DNA of 64,000 nucleotides from Thermoleophilum album (GTDB taxonomy: Bacteria > Actinomycetota > Thermoleophilia > Solirubrobacterales > Thermoleophilaceae). The notes beneath the pieces are model-generated. The model was not told where the DNA came from, made no database searches, and worked only from the letters and a program-made list of their open reading frames with translations. Shown here piece after piece: positions 23,161-31,241 of the stretch. Positions within the stretch are counted from its first letter, which is position 1, and the number at the start of each line of letters is the position of its first letter. Position numbers and translations under genes: made by a program. Location: contig NZ_FNWJ01000001.1 in assembly GCF_900108055.1 (NCBI RefSeq), forward strand, positions 1,197,071-1,261,070, given 5' to 3'.

Positions 23161-24510
23161 ATGACCGTAGTCGACGAGAGAAGCAAGCTGGCGAGCGAGG
23201 TGCTCGCTCGCGTCGAGCAGGAGAACGTCGAGTTCATCCGGCTCTGGTTCACCGACATCCTCGGTCAGCTCAAGTCGTTCGCGATCGGGCGCGAGGAGCT
23301 GGCCGGGGCGCTCGAGGACGGGATGGGCTTCGACGGCTCCTCGATCACTGGCTTCAACCGCATCGAGGAGTCGGACATGGTGGCCCTGCCCGACCCCTCC
23401 ACGTTCGCCATCCTGCCCTGGCGCTCGGGCGAGACGCACAAGGTCGGGAGGATGTTCTGCGACATCCTCACGCCTGATCGCAAGCCCTACGAGGGTGACC
23501 CGCGCTACGTCATGCGCCGGGCGCTCGAGCGGGCGAAGCAGATGGGCTTCGATCACTACTACCTCGGGCCGGAGCTCGAGTTCTTCCTGTTCAAGTCGGA
23601 CCAGGCGCCGGAGGTCCTCGACCGTGGCGGCTACTTCGACTTGACGACCCTCGACGTCGGTTCCGACTTCCGCCGCGACTGCGTGTTCACGCTGCGGGAG
23701 CTCGGTATCCCCGTCGAGTACACCCACCACGAGGTCGGACCGTCGCAGCACGAAATCGACATGCGGTTCGCGGACGGGCTGCAGATGGCCGACAACACGA
23801 TGACCTACCGGATCGCCGTCAAGGAGGTGGCGCAGAAGCACGGCTTCTACGCGACCTTCATGCCGAAGCCGCTGTACGGCGAGAACGGATCGGGCATGCA
23901 CACCCACCAGTCGCTGTTCAGGGGTGACGAGAACGCCTTCTTCGACCCCAACGACGAGTACTACCTGTCGGACGTCGCGAAGGCGTTCATCGCTGGTCAG
24001 CTGCGGCACGCCCGCGAGCTGTCGGCGCTGTTCGCGCCCTCGGTCAACTCCTACAAGCGGCTGGTGCCGGGCTACGAGGCGCCCGTCTACGTTGCCTGGT
24101 CGCGGCGCAACCGTTCGGCCCTGATCCGGGTGCCCGTGTACCACCCCGGTAAGGAGAAGGCGACGCGGGCGGAGATCCGTTGCCCGGATCCCTCCTGCAA
24201 CCCGTACCTCACGTTCGCCGCGTTGCTGCACGCGGGCCTCGAGGGCATCGAGAAGGGGTACGAGCTGCCGGCTCCGATCGAGCGCAACCTGTATGACCTC
24301 ACCGAGCGTGAGCGTCAGCAGATGGGTGTCGACCATCTGCCCGAGTCGCTCGGCGAGGCAGTCGAGGAGATGGCGCGGTCGGAGCTCGTCGAGCGGGCCC
24401 TCGGCTCGCACATCTTCTCGCGCTACGTCGACCTTAAGCGCGAGGAGTGGCTGGAGTACCGGGTGCAGGTCACGCCCTGGGAGATCCAGCGCTACCTGCC
24501 GGTCACCTGA
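23161..24510 (+). CDS. glnA: glutamine synthetase type I
   Basis: 449 residues, type GSI. The beta-grasp N-terminus with DGMGFDGSSITGF is followed by the catalytic barrel: YLGPELEFFLF, VGPSQHEIDMRF, NGSGMHTHQSLF, GYEAPVYVAWSRRNRSALIR and RCPDPSCNPYLTFAALL. ATP-dependent glutamate plus ammonia to glutamine. Its length and lack of a large insert favour the alpha subtype, yet a tyrosine sits in NLYDLT at the place of the adenylylation site. ATG at 23161 after AAAGGAG; the longer frame from 23080 crosses the hairpin and is rejected. Confidence 0.95.
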   Translation: MTVVDERSKLASEVLARVEQENVEFIRLWFTDILGQLKSFAIGREELAGALEDGMGFDGSSITGFNRIEESDMVALPDPSTFAILPWRSGETHKVGRMFCDILTPDRKPYEGDPRYVMRRALERAKQMGFDHYYLGPELEFFLFKSDQAPEVLDRGGYFDLTTLDVGSDFRRDCVFTLRELGIPVEYTHHEVGPSQHEIDMRFADGLQMADNTMTYRIAVKEVAQKHGFYATFMPKPLYGENGSGMHTHQSLFRGDENAFFDPNDEYYLSDVAKAFIAGQLRHARELSALFAPSVNSYKRLVPGYEAPVYVAWSRRNRSALIRVPVYHPGKEKATRAEIRCPDPSCNPYLTFAALLHAGLEGIEKGYELPAPIERNLYDLTERERQQMGVDHLPESLGEAVEEMARSELVERALGSHIFSRYVDLKREEWLEYRVQVTPWEIQRYLPVT

Positions 24511-24539
24511 ACGGCAGACGAGCGGGGTAGAGGCGATCC

Positions 24540-25655
24540 GTGTCCGGCCCGGGTCGACTCGCCACGCCGCGCGGCGCCCATCTCGAGATGGTGGGTGCGG
24601 TGTTGGCGGGCGAGGGACTGCGGGGCCTGGCGCGGATCGCCTCCCGCTACGTCGGGGCACCGGTCGCGCTGATCGTTCCCCGCCTCGGCACCGCCGAGGC
24701 GTCCTGGCAGCGCTTCGAGCGCTACGTGGCGGCGCGCTTGCGTGGCGCTGAGGTCGAGCGCCCGCCGGAGGTGACGGCCGAGGTGCCGATCTCTTCGGGT
24801 GGTCAGGAGGTCGGCTACGTGCTGCTGCTCGGTGAGGGCTCGGACGAGGCCGCCGAGTACCTGCACATGGCGGCGATCGCCGCGCTCACCGAGGTGGCGG
24901 TAGCCGACGCCCGCGAGGAGACCGCGCAGTCGCTGCGCGGAGCCTTCCTCGAGCGCGTGCTGCGCGGCGAGGAGCAGGACGCGCAGGCAATTCTTCGCGC
25001 CGCTAAGCGCCTCGGGTGTGACCTCTCGAAGGGCTACGTGGCGCTCTGCGCGGATCCCGGTGGCCCGGTCGCGGGACGGGTGATCGCCGCCCTGCGCAGC
25101 GAGCGCGCCGACTCGATCGCACAGGCCATCGACGGCCGCGTGTACGCGCTCTTGGCGGGCGAACGCGGGCCGGTCGAACGGCTGGCGAGCCGCCTGCCGG
25201 GAGGCGCTGTAGCCGGGGTGTCGTCGGTCTACCGCGACGCCGCCGACGCGCGCCGGGCGCTCGAAGAAGCCGAGCTCGTGCTCGAAGTGAAAGCGGCGGG
25301 CGGGGAGGCGACCCCCGAGGCGATCAACGACGGCGCCTACCGCCTTTTGTTTCGCGCGCTTGTCAGCCATCCCGAGGAGGTGCGCGACCTCTACGAGCGC
25401 ACGGTCGCGCCGCTCGTCCGCTACGACGAGCAGTACGGGACGCAGCTGGTCGCGACGCTCTCCTCGTACCTGGAGCACAACTGCAACATGCAGGCCACTG
25501 CCTCGGCGATCCACACCCATCGCCACACCGTCGCCTATCGCCTCGACCGGGTGCGCGAACTGACCGGTCTCGACCCGCTCGTGACCGAGCACCGCGAGCG
25601 TCTTTCGCTGGGCCTGAAGGCGTACAGGGTGATTGCGCCGCGCCTGCCGCGGTGA
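24540..25655 (+). CDS. PucR/CdaR-type transcriptional regulator
   Basis: 371 residues. The N-terminal half looks like a GAF-type sensor (PVALIVPRL ... VPISSGGQEVGYVLLLG). A GGDEF-related middle region, LLAGERGPVERLASRLP to AGVSSVYRDAADARRALEEA, comes before the C-terminal PucR helix-turn-helix LVATLSSYLEHNCNMQATAS with HTHRHTVAYRLDRVRELTGL. It follows glnA by 29 bases in the same direction and probably senses a nitrogen- or purine-related metabolite. GTG start. Confidence 0.85.
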   Translation: MSGPGRLATPRGAHLEMVGAVLAGEGLRGLARIASRYVGAPVALIVPRLGTAEASWQRFERYVAARLRGAEVERPPEVTAEVPISSGGQEVGYVLLLGEGSDEAAEYLHMAAIAALTEVAVADAREETAQSLRGAFLERVLRGEEQDAQAILRAAKRLGCDLSKGYVALCADPGGPVAGRVIAALRSERADSIAQAIDGRVYALLAGERGPVERLASRLPGGAVAGVSSVYRDAADARRALEEAELVLEVKAAGGEATPEAINDGAYRLLFRALVSHPEEVRDLYERTVAPLVRYDEQYGTQLVATLSSYLEHNCNMQATASAIHTHRHTVAYRLDRVRELTGLDPLVTEHRERLSLGLKAYRVIAPRLPR

Positions 25656-25703
25656 CTGCGCCGCGCCTGCCGCGGTGATCGCGCCGCGCCCCTGGCGGTG
25701 ACT
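25635..25703. repeat. three 23-bp tandem repeats spanning the end of the PucR gene
   Basis: Units 25635-25657, 25658-25680 and 25681-25703 all begin GCGCCGCGCC. The first contains the last codons and stop of the regulator gene, so the array arose by tandem duplication of the gene end. The first two differ at two positions and the third is more diverged. Confidence 0.85.
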
Positions 25704-25777
25704 TGCGACGAGGCGCACGATCCGTGAGGATCGGCGTCGAGCGGTCGAGTCGAGGGAGGATGCGGAGGGAGGATGCG

Positions 25778-26566
25778 ATGCGCCGACGCGCGCTGTGGCT
25801 ACTCGTTTCCTTAGTACTGGTCGCGCTGCTCAGTTGGCCGGCAACGGCCGCCGCGGTGCGTTATGTCGCGCTCGGCGACTCCTACTCGTCGGGCACGGGG
25901 ACGCGTAGTTACTACGACTCGACCTGTCAGCGCTCGGTTTACTCGTATCCGTACCTCGTGCACCAGGCGCATCCGAGTTGGACGTTCGTGCACGCCGCCT
26001 GCTCGGGGGCGAAGACCGCCGACCTCATCAACAGTCAGGCGTCGAGCCTGACCACCGGCACCGACTGGGTGACGTACACGATCGGTGGCAACGACGCCGG
26101 CTTCTCGAGGGTGATCACGGAGTGCGCGAAGCCGTGGTGGTTGTCGGACTGCAACGGCGCCATCGACCGCGCGCAGGCGTTTATCCGCAACACGCTGCCG
26201 GGACGCCTCGACCAGGTCAACCAGACGATCAAGATGCGTGCGCCCTACGCGCGGGTGATCGTGCTCGGCTACCCGCGACTTTTCAACGGCGAAGACTGCA
26301 ACGCCGGCACCTTTTTCAGCCCAGCGGAGGAGCAGCGGTTGAACGAGACCGCCGACTTGCTGCGCGACACCCTGCGGGCGGCGGTCGCACGTGCCGGCAC
26401 GAACTTCGTTTTCAAGGATGCGATTCCGCCGTTCATCGGCCACGCCGTGTGCGATGCGGTGGAGTGGATCAACGGGCTTTCGAACCCGGTGTCCGAGAGC
26501 TACCACCCGAACCGGGCCGGCCACGCGAACGGCTACGCGCCGCTCGTGCGGGCGGTCACCGGATAG
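25778..26566 (+). CDS. secreted SGNH/GDSL esterase
   Basis: 262 residues. A signal peptide (about 1-25, ending ATAAA) is followed by an SGNH hydrolase: block I GDSYSSGTG with the nucleophile serine, block III TIGGNDAGF, and block V ESYHPNRAGH with the catalytic Asp/His region. Several cysteines (TCQR, AACSG, ECAK, DCNG, DCNAG, VCDA) suggest three disulfides, as in the Streptomyces scabies esterase group. It would deacylate esters outside the cell. ATG at 25778 is preceded by GGAGGG. Stands alone. Confidence 0.88.
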   Translation: MRRRALWLLVSLVLVALLSWPATAAAVRYVALGDSYSSGTGTRSYYDSTCQRSVYSYPYLVHQAHPSWTFVHAACSGAKTADLINSQASSLTTGTDWVTYTIGGNDAGFSRVITECAKPWWLSDCNGAIDRAQAFIRNTLPGRLDQVNQTIKMRAPYARVIVLGYPRLFNGEDCNAGTFFSPAEEQRLNETADLLRDTLRAAVARAGTNFVFKDAIPPFIGHAVCDAVEWINGLSNPVSESYHPNRAGHANGYAPLVRAVTG

Positions 26567-26635
26567 GGCGCTGGCGCCGCTCGCCCGGCGCTGCCGGCAG
26601 GCCGGCGGGGGGTGAGGCTCGGACGGTAGCGCCGG

Positions 26636-27466
26636 TCAGCGCTCTGCGGCGAGCGCGTCCGGGAGGTCGGCGATCGAGTCGAGGGTGAGGTCGGGTCGCA
26701 CGCCGAGCTCGCGAAGGTCGGCGTCGGTGTGTTTTCCCGACCGCACGAAGACGCCGCAGATCCCGCACGCTTGTGCGCCCGCGACGTCGGTCTCGGCGTC
26801 GTCACCGACCATCACGCACCGCTCTGGTGGTAAGCCAAGATCGGCGAGCACCAGTTCGAAGAAGTGGGGCGACGGCTTGCCCACGACGACCGCTTGGCGG
26901 CGCGTCGCGTACTCCAGCGCTGCTACGAACGGCCCGAGGTCGAGCGCGAGACCGTCGTCGCGCCGCCAAGTCCGGTTGCGCTGGAGCGCGATCAGCTGCG
27001 CCCCGTCGGTTATCCACCGGAACGCCCCGTTGAGCAGCGCGTAGTCGAAACCCTCGCCGAGGTCGCCGAGCACGATCGCGTCGATCGCGGGACCCGAGCC
27101 TTCGCTCGCGGGCACGCGACCGCCGCGGCGACGCGCGTCGTCGGGACCGGCAGCGATCCGCAACCCCGCGAACTCCGCTTGCAACTCGTCGGGTGCGAGC
27201 AGCGCAACCGCTCGGTGGCCGTGCTCGCGGCAGTAGTCGGCGGCGAGTCGGGTCGGTGTGACGAGCTCCGAGGCAGCCGCCTCGAACCCGAGCTGCTCGA
27301 GCAGCTCGAGCAGCCGCGCACGCGACCGCGCCGTCGTGTTCGTGACGAAGCGCAGCGCGAAACCGGCCTCCCGCAGCGCGGCGACCGCCTGCGGGGCGCC
27401 CGGGATGGCTTGGTCACCGACGTAAAGCACGCCGTCCATGTCGAGCAGTACCGCCCGGGCACGCAC
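26636..27466 (-). CDS. HAD-IIA family sugar or nucleotide phosphatase
   Basis: 276 residues. HAD motif I is LLDMDGVLYVG, motif II TNTTARS, motif III lysine in GKPSPHFF, and motif IV VMVGDDAETDVAGA. The C2A cap lies between motifs II and III, as in the NagD/phospholysine-phosphohistidine phosphatase group. Substrate unknown. The frame is open far upstream, but the GTG at 27466 just before RARAVLLDMDG is chosen (ATG 27439 would remove motif I residues). Divergent from the amidotransferase gene. Confidence 0.85.
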   Translation of the reverse strand: MRARAVLLDMDGVLYVGDQAIPGAPQAVAALREAGFALRFVTNTTARSRARLLELLEQLGFEAAASELVTPTRLAADYCREHGHRAVALLAPDELQAEFAGLRIAAGPDDARRRGGRVPASEGSGPAIDAIVLGDLGEGFDYALLNGAFRWITDGAQLIALQRNRTWRRDDGLALDLGPFVAALEYATRRQAVVVGKPSPHFFELVLADLGLPPERCVMVGDDAETDVAGAQACGICGVFVRSGKHTDADLRELGVRPDLTLDSIADLPDALAAER

Positions 27467-27508
27467 GCGAGCGATGCTAGGCGAGCGGGTATTACGCTGA
27501 CCCGCCGC

Positions 27509-28237
27509 ATGGCGAAGGTCTGCGTGGTTCGGCATGTTCCTTGGGAGGGGCCCCACCGCATCGCCGCGGCGCTCGCCGACTTCGAGCTCGTGGAGGTCGA
27601 CGCGCTCGCGCCCGGTGCCGAGCTTCCGGAGCCGGGGCGCCTGGCGGGGGCGGTCGTGATGGGCGGGCCGATGTCGGCGAACGACGATCGCCGGCTGCCG
27701 GGGATCGCTGCCGAGCTGAGTTGGATCGAGCGCCTCCTGGCCGCAGGGGTGCCGTACCTCGGTGTCTGTCTCGGATCGCAGCTCCTTGCCCGCGCCGCCG
27801 GGGCGGCGGTGCGCCCTGGGGCGCACCCGGAGATCGGTTTCGCGCCGGTACGTGCGACGCCGGAGGGCGAGCGCGATCCGCTAGTGCGCGCCCTGGCGCC
27901 AGAGACGGTCGTTCTCCACTGGCATGGGGAGGTCTTCGAGCTGCCGGCGGGCGCGGTCTCGCTCGCCGCCTCGGAGCTCACCGAGCACCAGGCGTTCCGC
28001 CTCGGCGATCGCGCATGGGGGCTCCTGTTCCACGCCGAGGCCGACGAGGAGCTCGTGGCTCAGTGGCTGCGCGAGCCGGTGATGCGGCGCGAGGCTCGTG
28101 ACGCGCTCGGTCCACAGTTCGAGCGCTTGCTTACGGCTGCCGCGGGCGCCCACGCCGCGGAGCTCGCACGCCGCGGCGACCGCGCCTTCCGCGCGTTCGC
28201 GCGCGCGTGCGCGGAGCGAGCGAGCGGGATGTCGTAG
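27509..28237 (+). CDS. class I glutamine amidotransferase-like protein
   Basis: 242 residues. The nucleophile cysteine is in LGVCLGSQLLA, the oxyanion strand is GGPMSAND, and the His/Glu pair is in LLFHAEADEEL. It resembles GMP synthase-type stand-alone amidotransferases of unknown acceptor. The frame is open back to 26864, but ATG 27509 begins the fold. No synthase partner is adjacent, so the ammonia acceptor cannot be named. Confidence 0.8.
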   Translation: MAKVCVVRHVPWEGPHRIAAALADFELVEVDALAPGAELPEPGRLAGAVVMGGPMSANDDRRLPGIAAELSWIERLLAAGVPYLGVCLGSQLLARAAGAAVRPGAHPEIGFAPVRATPEGERDPLVRALAPETVVLHWHGEVFELPAGAVSLAASELTEHQAFRLGDRAWGLLFHAEADEELVAQWLREPVMRREARDALGPQFERLLTAAAGAHAAELARRGDRAFRAFARACAERASGMS

Positions 28238-28258
28238 GGGCTAGCGGGATGTCGTAGG
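28223..28258. repeat. direct repeat at the end of the amidotransferase gene
   Basis: AGCGGGATGTCGTAGG at 28223-28238, which contains the stop codon, is repeated at 28243-28258 with a 20-base period. Same pattern as the duplicated gene end at 25635. Confidence 0.8.
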
Positions 28259-28314
28259 CGGCCGTTCGCCCGGCGCCGCTCGCCCCTGGCGCGTGAATTT
28301 TTTGTGTTTTGGTC

Positions 28315-28345
28315 TTGACGTCTCTCTCTCTCTCTCTCGTTTATT
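28315..28345 (+). promoter_or_regulatory. candidate promoter with a (TC)9 tract as spacer
   Basis: TTGACG (28315-28320) is followed directly by nine TC repeats (28321-28338) and then TTTATT (28340-28345). The resulting spacer of 19 bases is slightly longer than the ideal 17. A gain or loss of one TC unit would shift spacing by two bases. The cassette 1 start is at 28391 with GAGGAGG upstream, so this is the likely promoter of the island. Confidence 0.5.
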
Positions 28346-28390
28346 GGTTTGCGCGGCAAGGTTCGGTTCTGGTTTAGAGGAGGTTTTTTG

Positions 28391-29239
28391 ATGGTTTCTC
28401 GCTCGCGTGCGGTTTGTTTGGCGGTGTGTGTGTCGGTCGTCGCTGGCGCGGGGTTCGCGGCGCAGGCGGGGGCTGACACGGAGCCTTCGGATGTCACGCC
28501 GGCGGGGGCGGTCGCGGAGCTGCGGGCGGCAGCGCCGGAGGTTTTGGGGCAGGCGCCGCGGGTTGTGGTTGGTGGCGAGACGCTTGATCCTGCGCTTCGC
28601 CGGGAGGGTTCGGGCTTCACCCTTGAGGGCGCTGGGGTGGATGCGCGGGTGTCTGCGAGCGCTGGGGGTGGGTTTGCGCTTGAGGGTGCGGGCGACGCTC
28701 CGGATCTTGTGGTCAGACCGCAGGGCGTTTCGCCGGACGCGGATGCGGGGGTGCGGGCCGGTGACGCGGTTGTTTTCGCGAACACCCAGCCGGGTGCGGA
28801 CCAGGTGGTGAAGGCGAACGCGCTTGGTTTGGAGACGTTCGTGCAGATCCGCGGGCCGGAGTCGCCTGAGGATTACAGCTACACCGTCGATCTGCGGGGC
28901 GAGGGGCAGCGGCTTGTTTTGCTCGACTCGGGGGCGGTCGCTATCGTCGACCCTGACGGCAACCCGGTGGCGGTCGCAACCCCACCGCAAGCCCACGATG
29001 CGAACGGCAAGCCTGTGCCCGTGACAGCGAGCGTGAACGGCAACACCCTCACCCTGCACGTCCCCCACACCACAGGGAACTACGCCTACCCGATCGTGGT
29101 CGATCCGTTCTGGCATTGGTTTAGGCGCGCTGCGAAGTGTGCAGCTGGAGGGTTCCTCGGTGCGGTCAGCGGATCACGGTTGGGCTGGTGGGGTGCAGCT
29201 ATCGGCGCTGCTGCTGGCTGCTACGTGGCTGCGGGGTGA
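28391..29239 (+). CDS. cassette 1 head: secreted leader-domain protein with variable two-cysteine tail
   Basis: 282 residues. A signal peptide (1-28, ending AQAGA) is followed by a beta-rich domain of about 210 residues with repeated LEGAG motifs. The conserved block (about 149-241) holds DYSYTVDLRGEGQRLVLLDS and ends in the boundary AYPIVVDPFW. After that boundary comes a 41-residue tail: aromatic-cationic HWFRRAAKC, then a Gly/Ala-rich hydrophobic stretch and a second cysteine 27 residues later. Similar leaders occur before repeats in large surface proteins of related bacteria (family recollection, not checked). This is the only cassette with a signal peptide and a clear promoter, and its stop overlaps the next gene (TGATG). 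The tail looks like a membrane-active peptide. Function is inferred; codon use is T-richer than neighbours. Confidence 0.7.
   Translation: MVSRSRAVCLAVCVSVVAGAGFAAQAGADTEPSDVTPAGAVAELRAAAPEVLGQAPRVVVGGETLDPALRREGSGFTLEGAGVDARVSASAGGGFALEGAGDAPDLVVRPQGVSPDADAGVRAGDAVVFANTQPGADQVVKANALGLETFVQIRGPESPEDYSYTVDLRGEGQRLVLLDSGAVAIVDPDGNPVAVATPPQAHDANGKPVPVTASVNGNTLTLHVPHTTGNYAYPIVVDPFWHWFRRAAKCAAGGFLGAVSGSRLGWWGAAIGAAAGCYVAAG
28837..29113 (+). repeat. leader repeat, copy A (277 bp)
   Basis: It begins GTTCGTGCAGATCCGCGG and ends GATCCGTTCTGG. It aligns with copy B (30845-31121) with no gaps and about one difference in fifteen bases. Its last 153 bases (28961-29113) are identical to copy C. The boundary coincides with the leader/tail junction of the protein. 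Confidence 0.95.
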
Positions 29240-29430
29240 TGGGGATGCCGCGGCCGCTTGCAGCTGTGCTTTGGGGATGTTTATACCTGGCAATCGCCTT
29301 GTTTTGGAGGCATGAGGTGCGGACGCTGGGATGGATCGCTCCGATCGCGAGTTTGTTTGTCGCGATGTGGCTCGTGCAGCTGCTGGACCACGTGTATCGC
29401 CGCCTTTTCAGAAACCAGCTTGGTGTCTAG
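29239..29430 (+). CDS. cassette 1 partner: small two-helix membrane protein
   Basis: 63 residues with two membrane segments (about 7-22 and 31-49) and a short basic end RRLFRNQ. The ATG overlaps the stop of the head gene (TGATG), so translation is coupled. No family recognised. Position and size suit an immunity protein against the adjacent tail, which is inference from layout. An in-frame start upstream (29137) would lie inside the head gene and is rejected. Confidence 0.6.
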   Translation: MGMPRPLAAVLWGCLYLAIALFWRHEVRTLGWIAPIASLFVAMWLVQLLDHVYRRLFRNQLGV

Positions 29431-29457
29431 CCTTATGTCGGGAGCTCGGCCACGGAC

Positions 29458-29712
29458 GTGAGCTGGATAGAGATGGTTGGTTCACCGGTAAGCAGTCGCC
29501 TGACTGTCGACCCAGTGAGGATCGCAGGCAACTACGCCGACCCGATCGTCGTGGACCCGTTACGGGGGTGGGTGAAGCGCGCTGCGCGGTTTGCAGGCAG
29601 GTGGCTTTTCCCGGCTGCGCGTGCGTATCTATGTGTCGATTCCGCGGCGGAATTCGTGAGCCGCCCCTCAGTCAAGCGGGGAGCGGAAGCTCTTGTGCTG
29701 TGTTGGCCGTAG
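29458..29712 (+). CDS. cassette 2: truncated leader with two-cysteine tail
   Basis: 84 residues from GTG 29458. Only the leader end is left: GNYADPIVVDPLRGWVKRAA. The tail has a cationic aromatic start (GWVKRAARFAGRWLF) and cysteines 23 residues apart (YLCVDS and VLCWP). No signal peptide. It looks like a stored, non-exported tail that would need joining to a full leader to be secreted. Confidence 0.5.
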   Translation: MSWIEMVGSPVSSRLTVDPVRIAGNYADPIVVDPLRGWVKRAARFAGRWLFPAARAYLCVDSAAEFVSRPSVKRGAEALVLCWP

Positions 29713-29755
29713 GGGCGGGGTAGGCGTTCTTCGGTTGTGAGACGGGTCGGCTGAT

Positions 29756-30241
29756 ATGGCGAACGGTAGACGATTGGGCGGCAGCGACACGGCTTGTGGG
29801 GGATCGCGCGCGCTGGTTGCGTTGAAGTTATGGCGCCCTCTTATAGAGGGGGTGGTTTTTTTCATCGCGGCGATGGCGGTGCTCTATGTGGGTCTCGTTG
29901 ACCTGGAGGGGCTTCTAGCGCGGATGCTGTGTGCGCTTGCAGCTTTGTCACTTTTGGGGAGGGCGATGTTTGGTTCGGCTGAAGTTGTCCGTTGGCTGAA
30001 ATCGCGGGTGGGCCGAAGGAGCACTACCCGTCAGGGCGGGGTGGTGGTTCAAGCAGCTGTTGGGGGTCGGTGGATGAGGCGCTCGCTGCGAGGCGCGGCA
30101 ATTGCGTTTTTTGTCCTTGCGCTGTATGTGGGCACGACCGGGCACGATCGGCCGTCTCGACTGATGTTGTTGTTGGCACCGAGTGTGGGAGCAGCGGATG
30201 TCTTTTTGGGTGTGCGCGACGGACTATCGCGAGCTAGTTAA
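29756..30241 (+). CDS. cassette 2 partner: predicted four-helix membrane protein
   Basis: 161 residues. Hydrophobic segments lie at about 30-48, 52-68, 111-127 and 133-148, with a basic cytoplasmic loop VRWLKSRVGRRSTTR. No family recognised. It starts 43 bases after the cassette 2 tail and fills the partner position of the cassette. Unrelated by eye to the cassette 1 partner. Confidence 0.5.
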   Translation: MANGRRLGGSDTACGGSRALVALKLWRPLIEGVVFFIAAMAVLYVGLVDLEGLLARMLCALAALSLLGRAMFGSAEVVRWLKSRVGRRSTTRQGGVVVQAAVGGRWMRRSLRGAAIAFFVLALYVGTTGHDRPSRLMLLLAPSVGAADVFLGVRDGLSRAS

Positions 30242-30291
30242 GGGGATGCATCCGCCGCCCATCATTAGTAGCGGTATAAGGTGTTTGAACG

Positions 30292-30762
30292 GTGTCTGGG
30301 GGTGAGATGGGTGAAGCGGGGCTCGTGAGCAGGGCAGCCGCGTGGGTGCGGTGGTATGCGGCTGTGTTGGTCGTGTTTGTTGTGCCGCCCGTGTGGGTGG
30401 TTGCTGGTGTTGTCACTCGGTCCGCGCTAAACCTCGCTGCCGGTGTGTTCTGTGGGCTAGTTGCGGCTGGGGAGTTGTTGCTGTGGCTGCGGGCTGGGGG
30501 CGACGGTTGGCGGGCACTGGTCGTGCCGCCCAAAAGCGGGGAGCGATTCCCGCTTCGAGCGGCGTCGCTGTCGTCGGGCGTGGCGATCGGCGCGGCATTG
30601 ATCAGCGAGTCATCGCGCACGGGTAGAGGCGATCTGTTTTTGGGGATAGCGTTCGTCGTCGCGTCGGTCGGGGCGCTCGGGGAATATGTCGTTGGGCGCT
30701 GGAGAGGTCGGTGTGACGGTGTCCGTAGGGGGAGGCATGCCAGCCCGCCGAGCGACGTGTAA
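30292..30762 (+). CDS. orphan membrane protein within the cassette array
   Basis: 156 residues from a GTG start. Hydrophobic segments at about 22-43, 47-66, 90-105 and 116-135. It has the size and topology of the other partners, but no tail gene directly precedes it. Either its tail was lost or it protects against a tail carried elsewhere. No family recognised. Confidence 0.5.
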   Translation: MSGGEMGEAGLVSRAAAWVRWYAAVLVVFVVPPVWVVAGVVTRSALNLAAGVFCGLVAAGELLLWLRAGGDGWRALVVPPKSGERFPLRAASLSSGVAIGAALISESSRTGRGDLFLGIAFVVASVGALGEYVVGRWRGRCDGVRRGRHASPPSDV

Positions 30763-30785
30763 CGCTCGCGGCTTTCGCACGCGCT

Positions 30786-31241
30786 TTGGTGAGGTCCCGG
30801 CTACTTTTGCTACCTCAGGATGCCCGTGAGAGCGCGAGCGACGCGTTCGTGCAGATCCGCGGCCCCGAGTCGCCTGAGGATTACAGCTACACCGTCGATC
30901 TGCGGGGCGAGGGGCAGCGGCTTGTTTTGCTCGACTCGGGGGCGGTCGCTATCGTCGATCCTGAAGGCAGCCCGGTGGCGGTCGCAACCCCACCGCAAGC
31001 CCACGATGCGAACGGCAACCCCGTCCCGGTGACCGCGAGCGTGAACGGCAACACCCTCACCCTGCATGTGCCCCACACCACCGGCGACTGGGCCTACCCG
31101 ATCGTAGTCGACCCGTTCTGGGGATGGGTGAAGAAACATCTCAAAAAGTGTGCGGGGGGTGCCATCGTGTACGGGCTTCTCACGAAGAGCTGGCAGGGTG
31201 CAGTTGCCGGGTGCATCGGTAAGGCTTCTGGAGTGCTGTGA
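30786..31241 (+). CDS. cassette 3: leader fragment with two-cysteine tail
   Basis: 151 residues. After about 20 junk-like residues the conserved leader block (about 21-112) is intact, ending AYPIVVDPFW. The tail (113-151) is GWVKKHLKKC, a Gly/Ala stretch, and a second cysteine 21 residues later in AVAGCIGK. It lacks the signal peptide and the first 150 residues of the head, so it is probably a donor or silent cassette. The stop overlaps the partner start (TGATG). Confidence 0.6.
   Translation: MVRSRLLLLPQDARESASDAFVQIRGPESPEDYSYTVDLRGEGQRLVLLDSGAVAIVDPEGSPVAVATPPQAHDANGNPVPVTASVNGNTLTLHVPHTTGDWAYPIVVDPFWGWVKKHLKKCAGGAIVYGLLTKSWQGAVAGCIGKASGVL
30845..31121 (+). repeat. leader repeat, copy B (277 bp)
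   Basis: Same length as copy A with no gaps. Scattered substitutions are mostly silent (for example CCCGTCCCGGTG against CCTGTGCCCGTG). Homology stops at the leader/tail junction on the right and just inside the cassette 3 start on the left. Confidence 0.95.
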
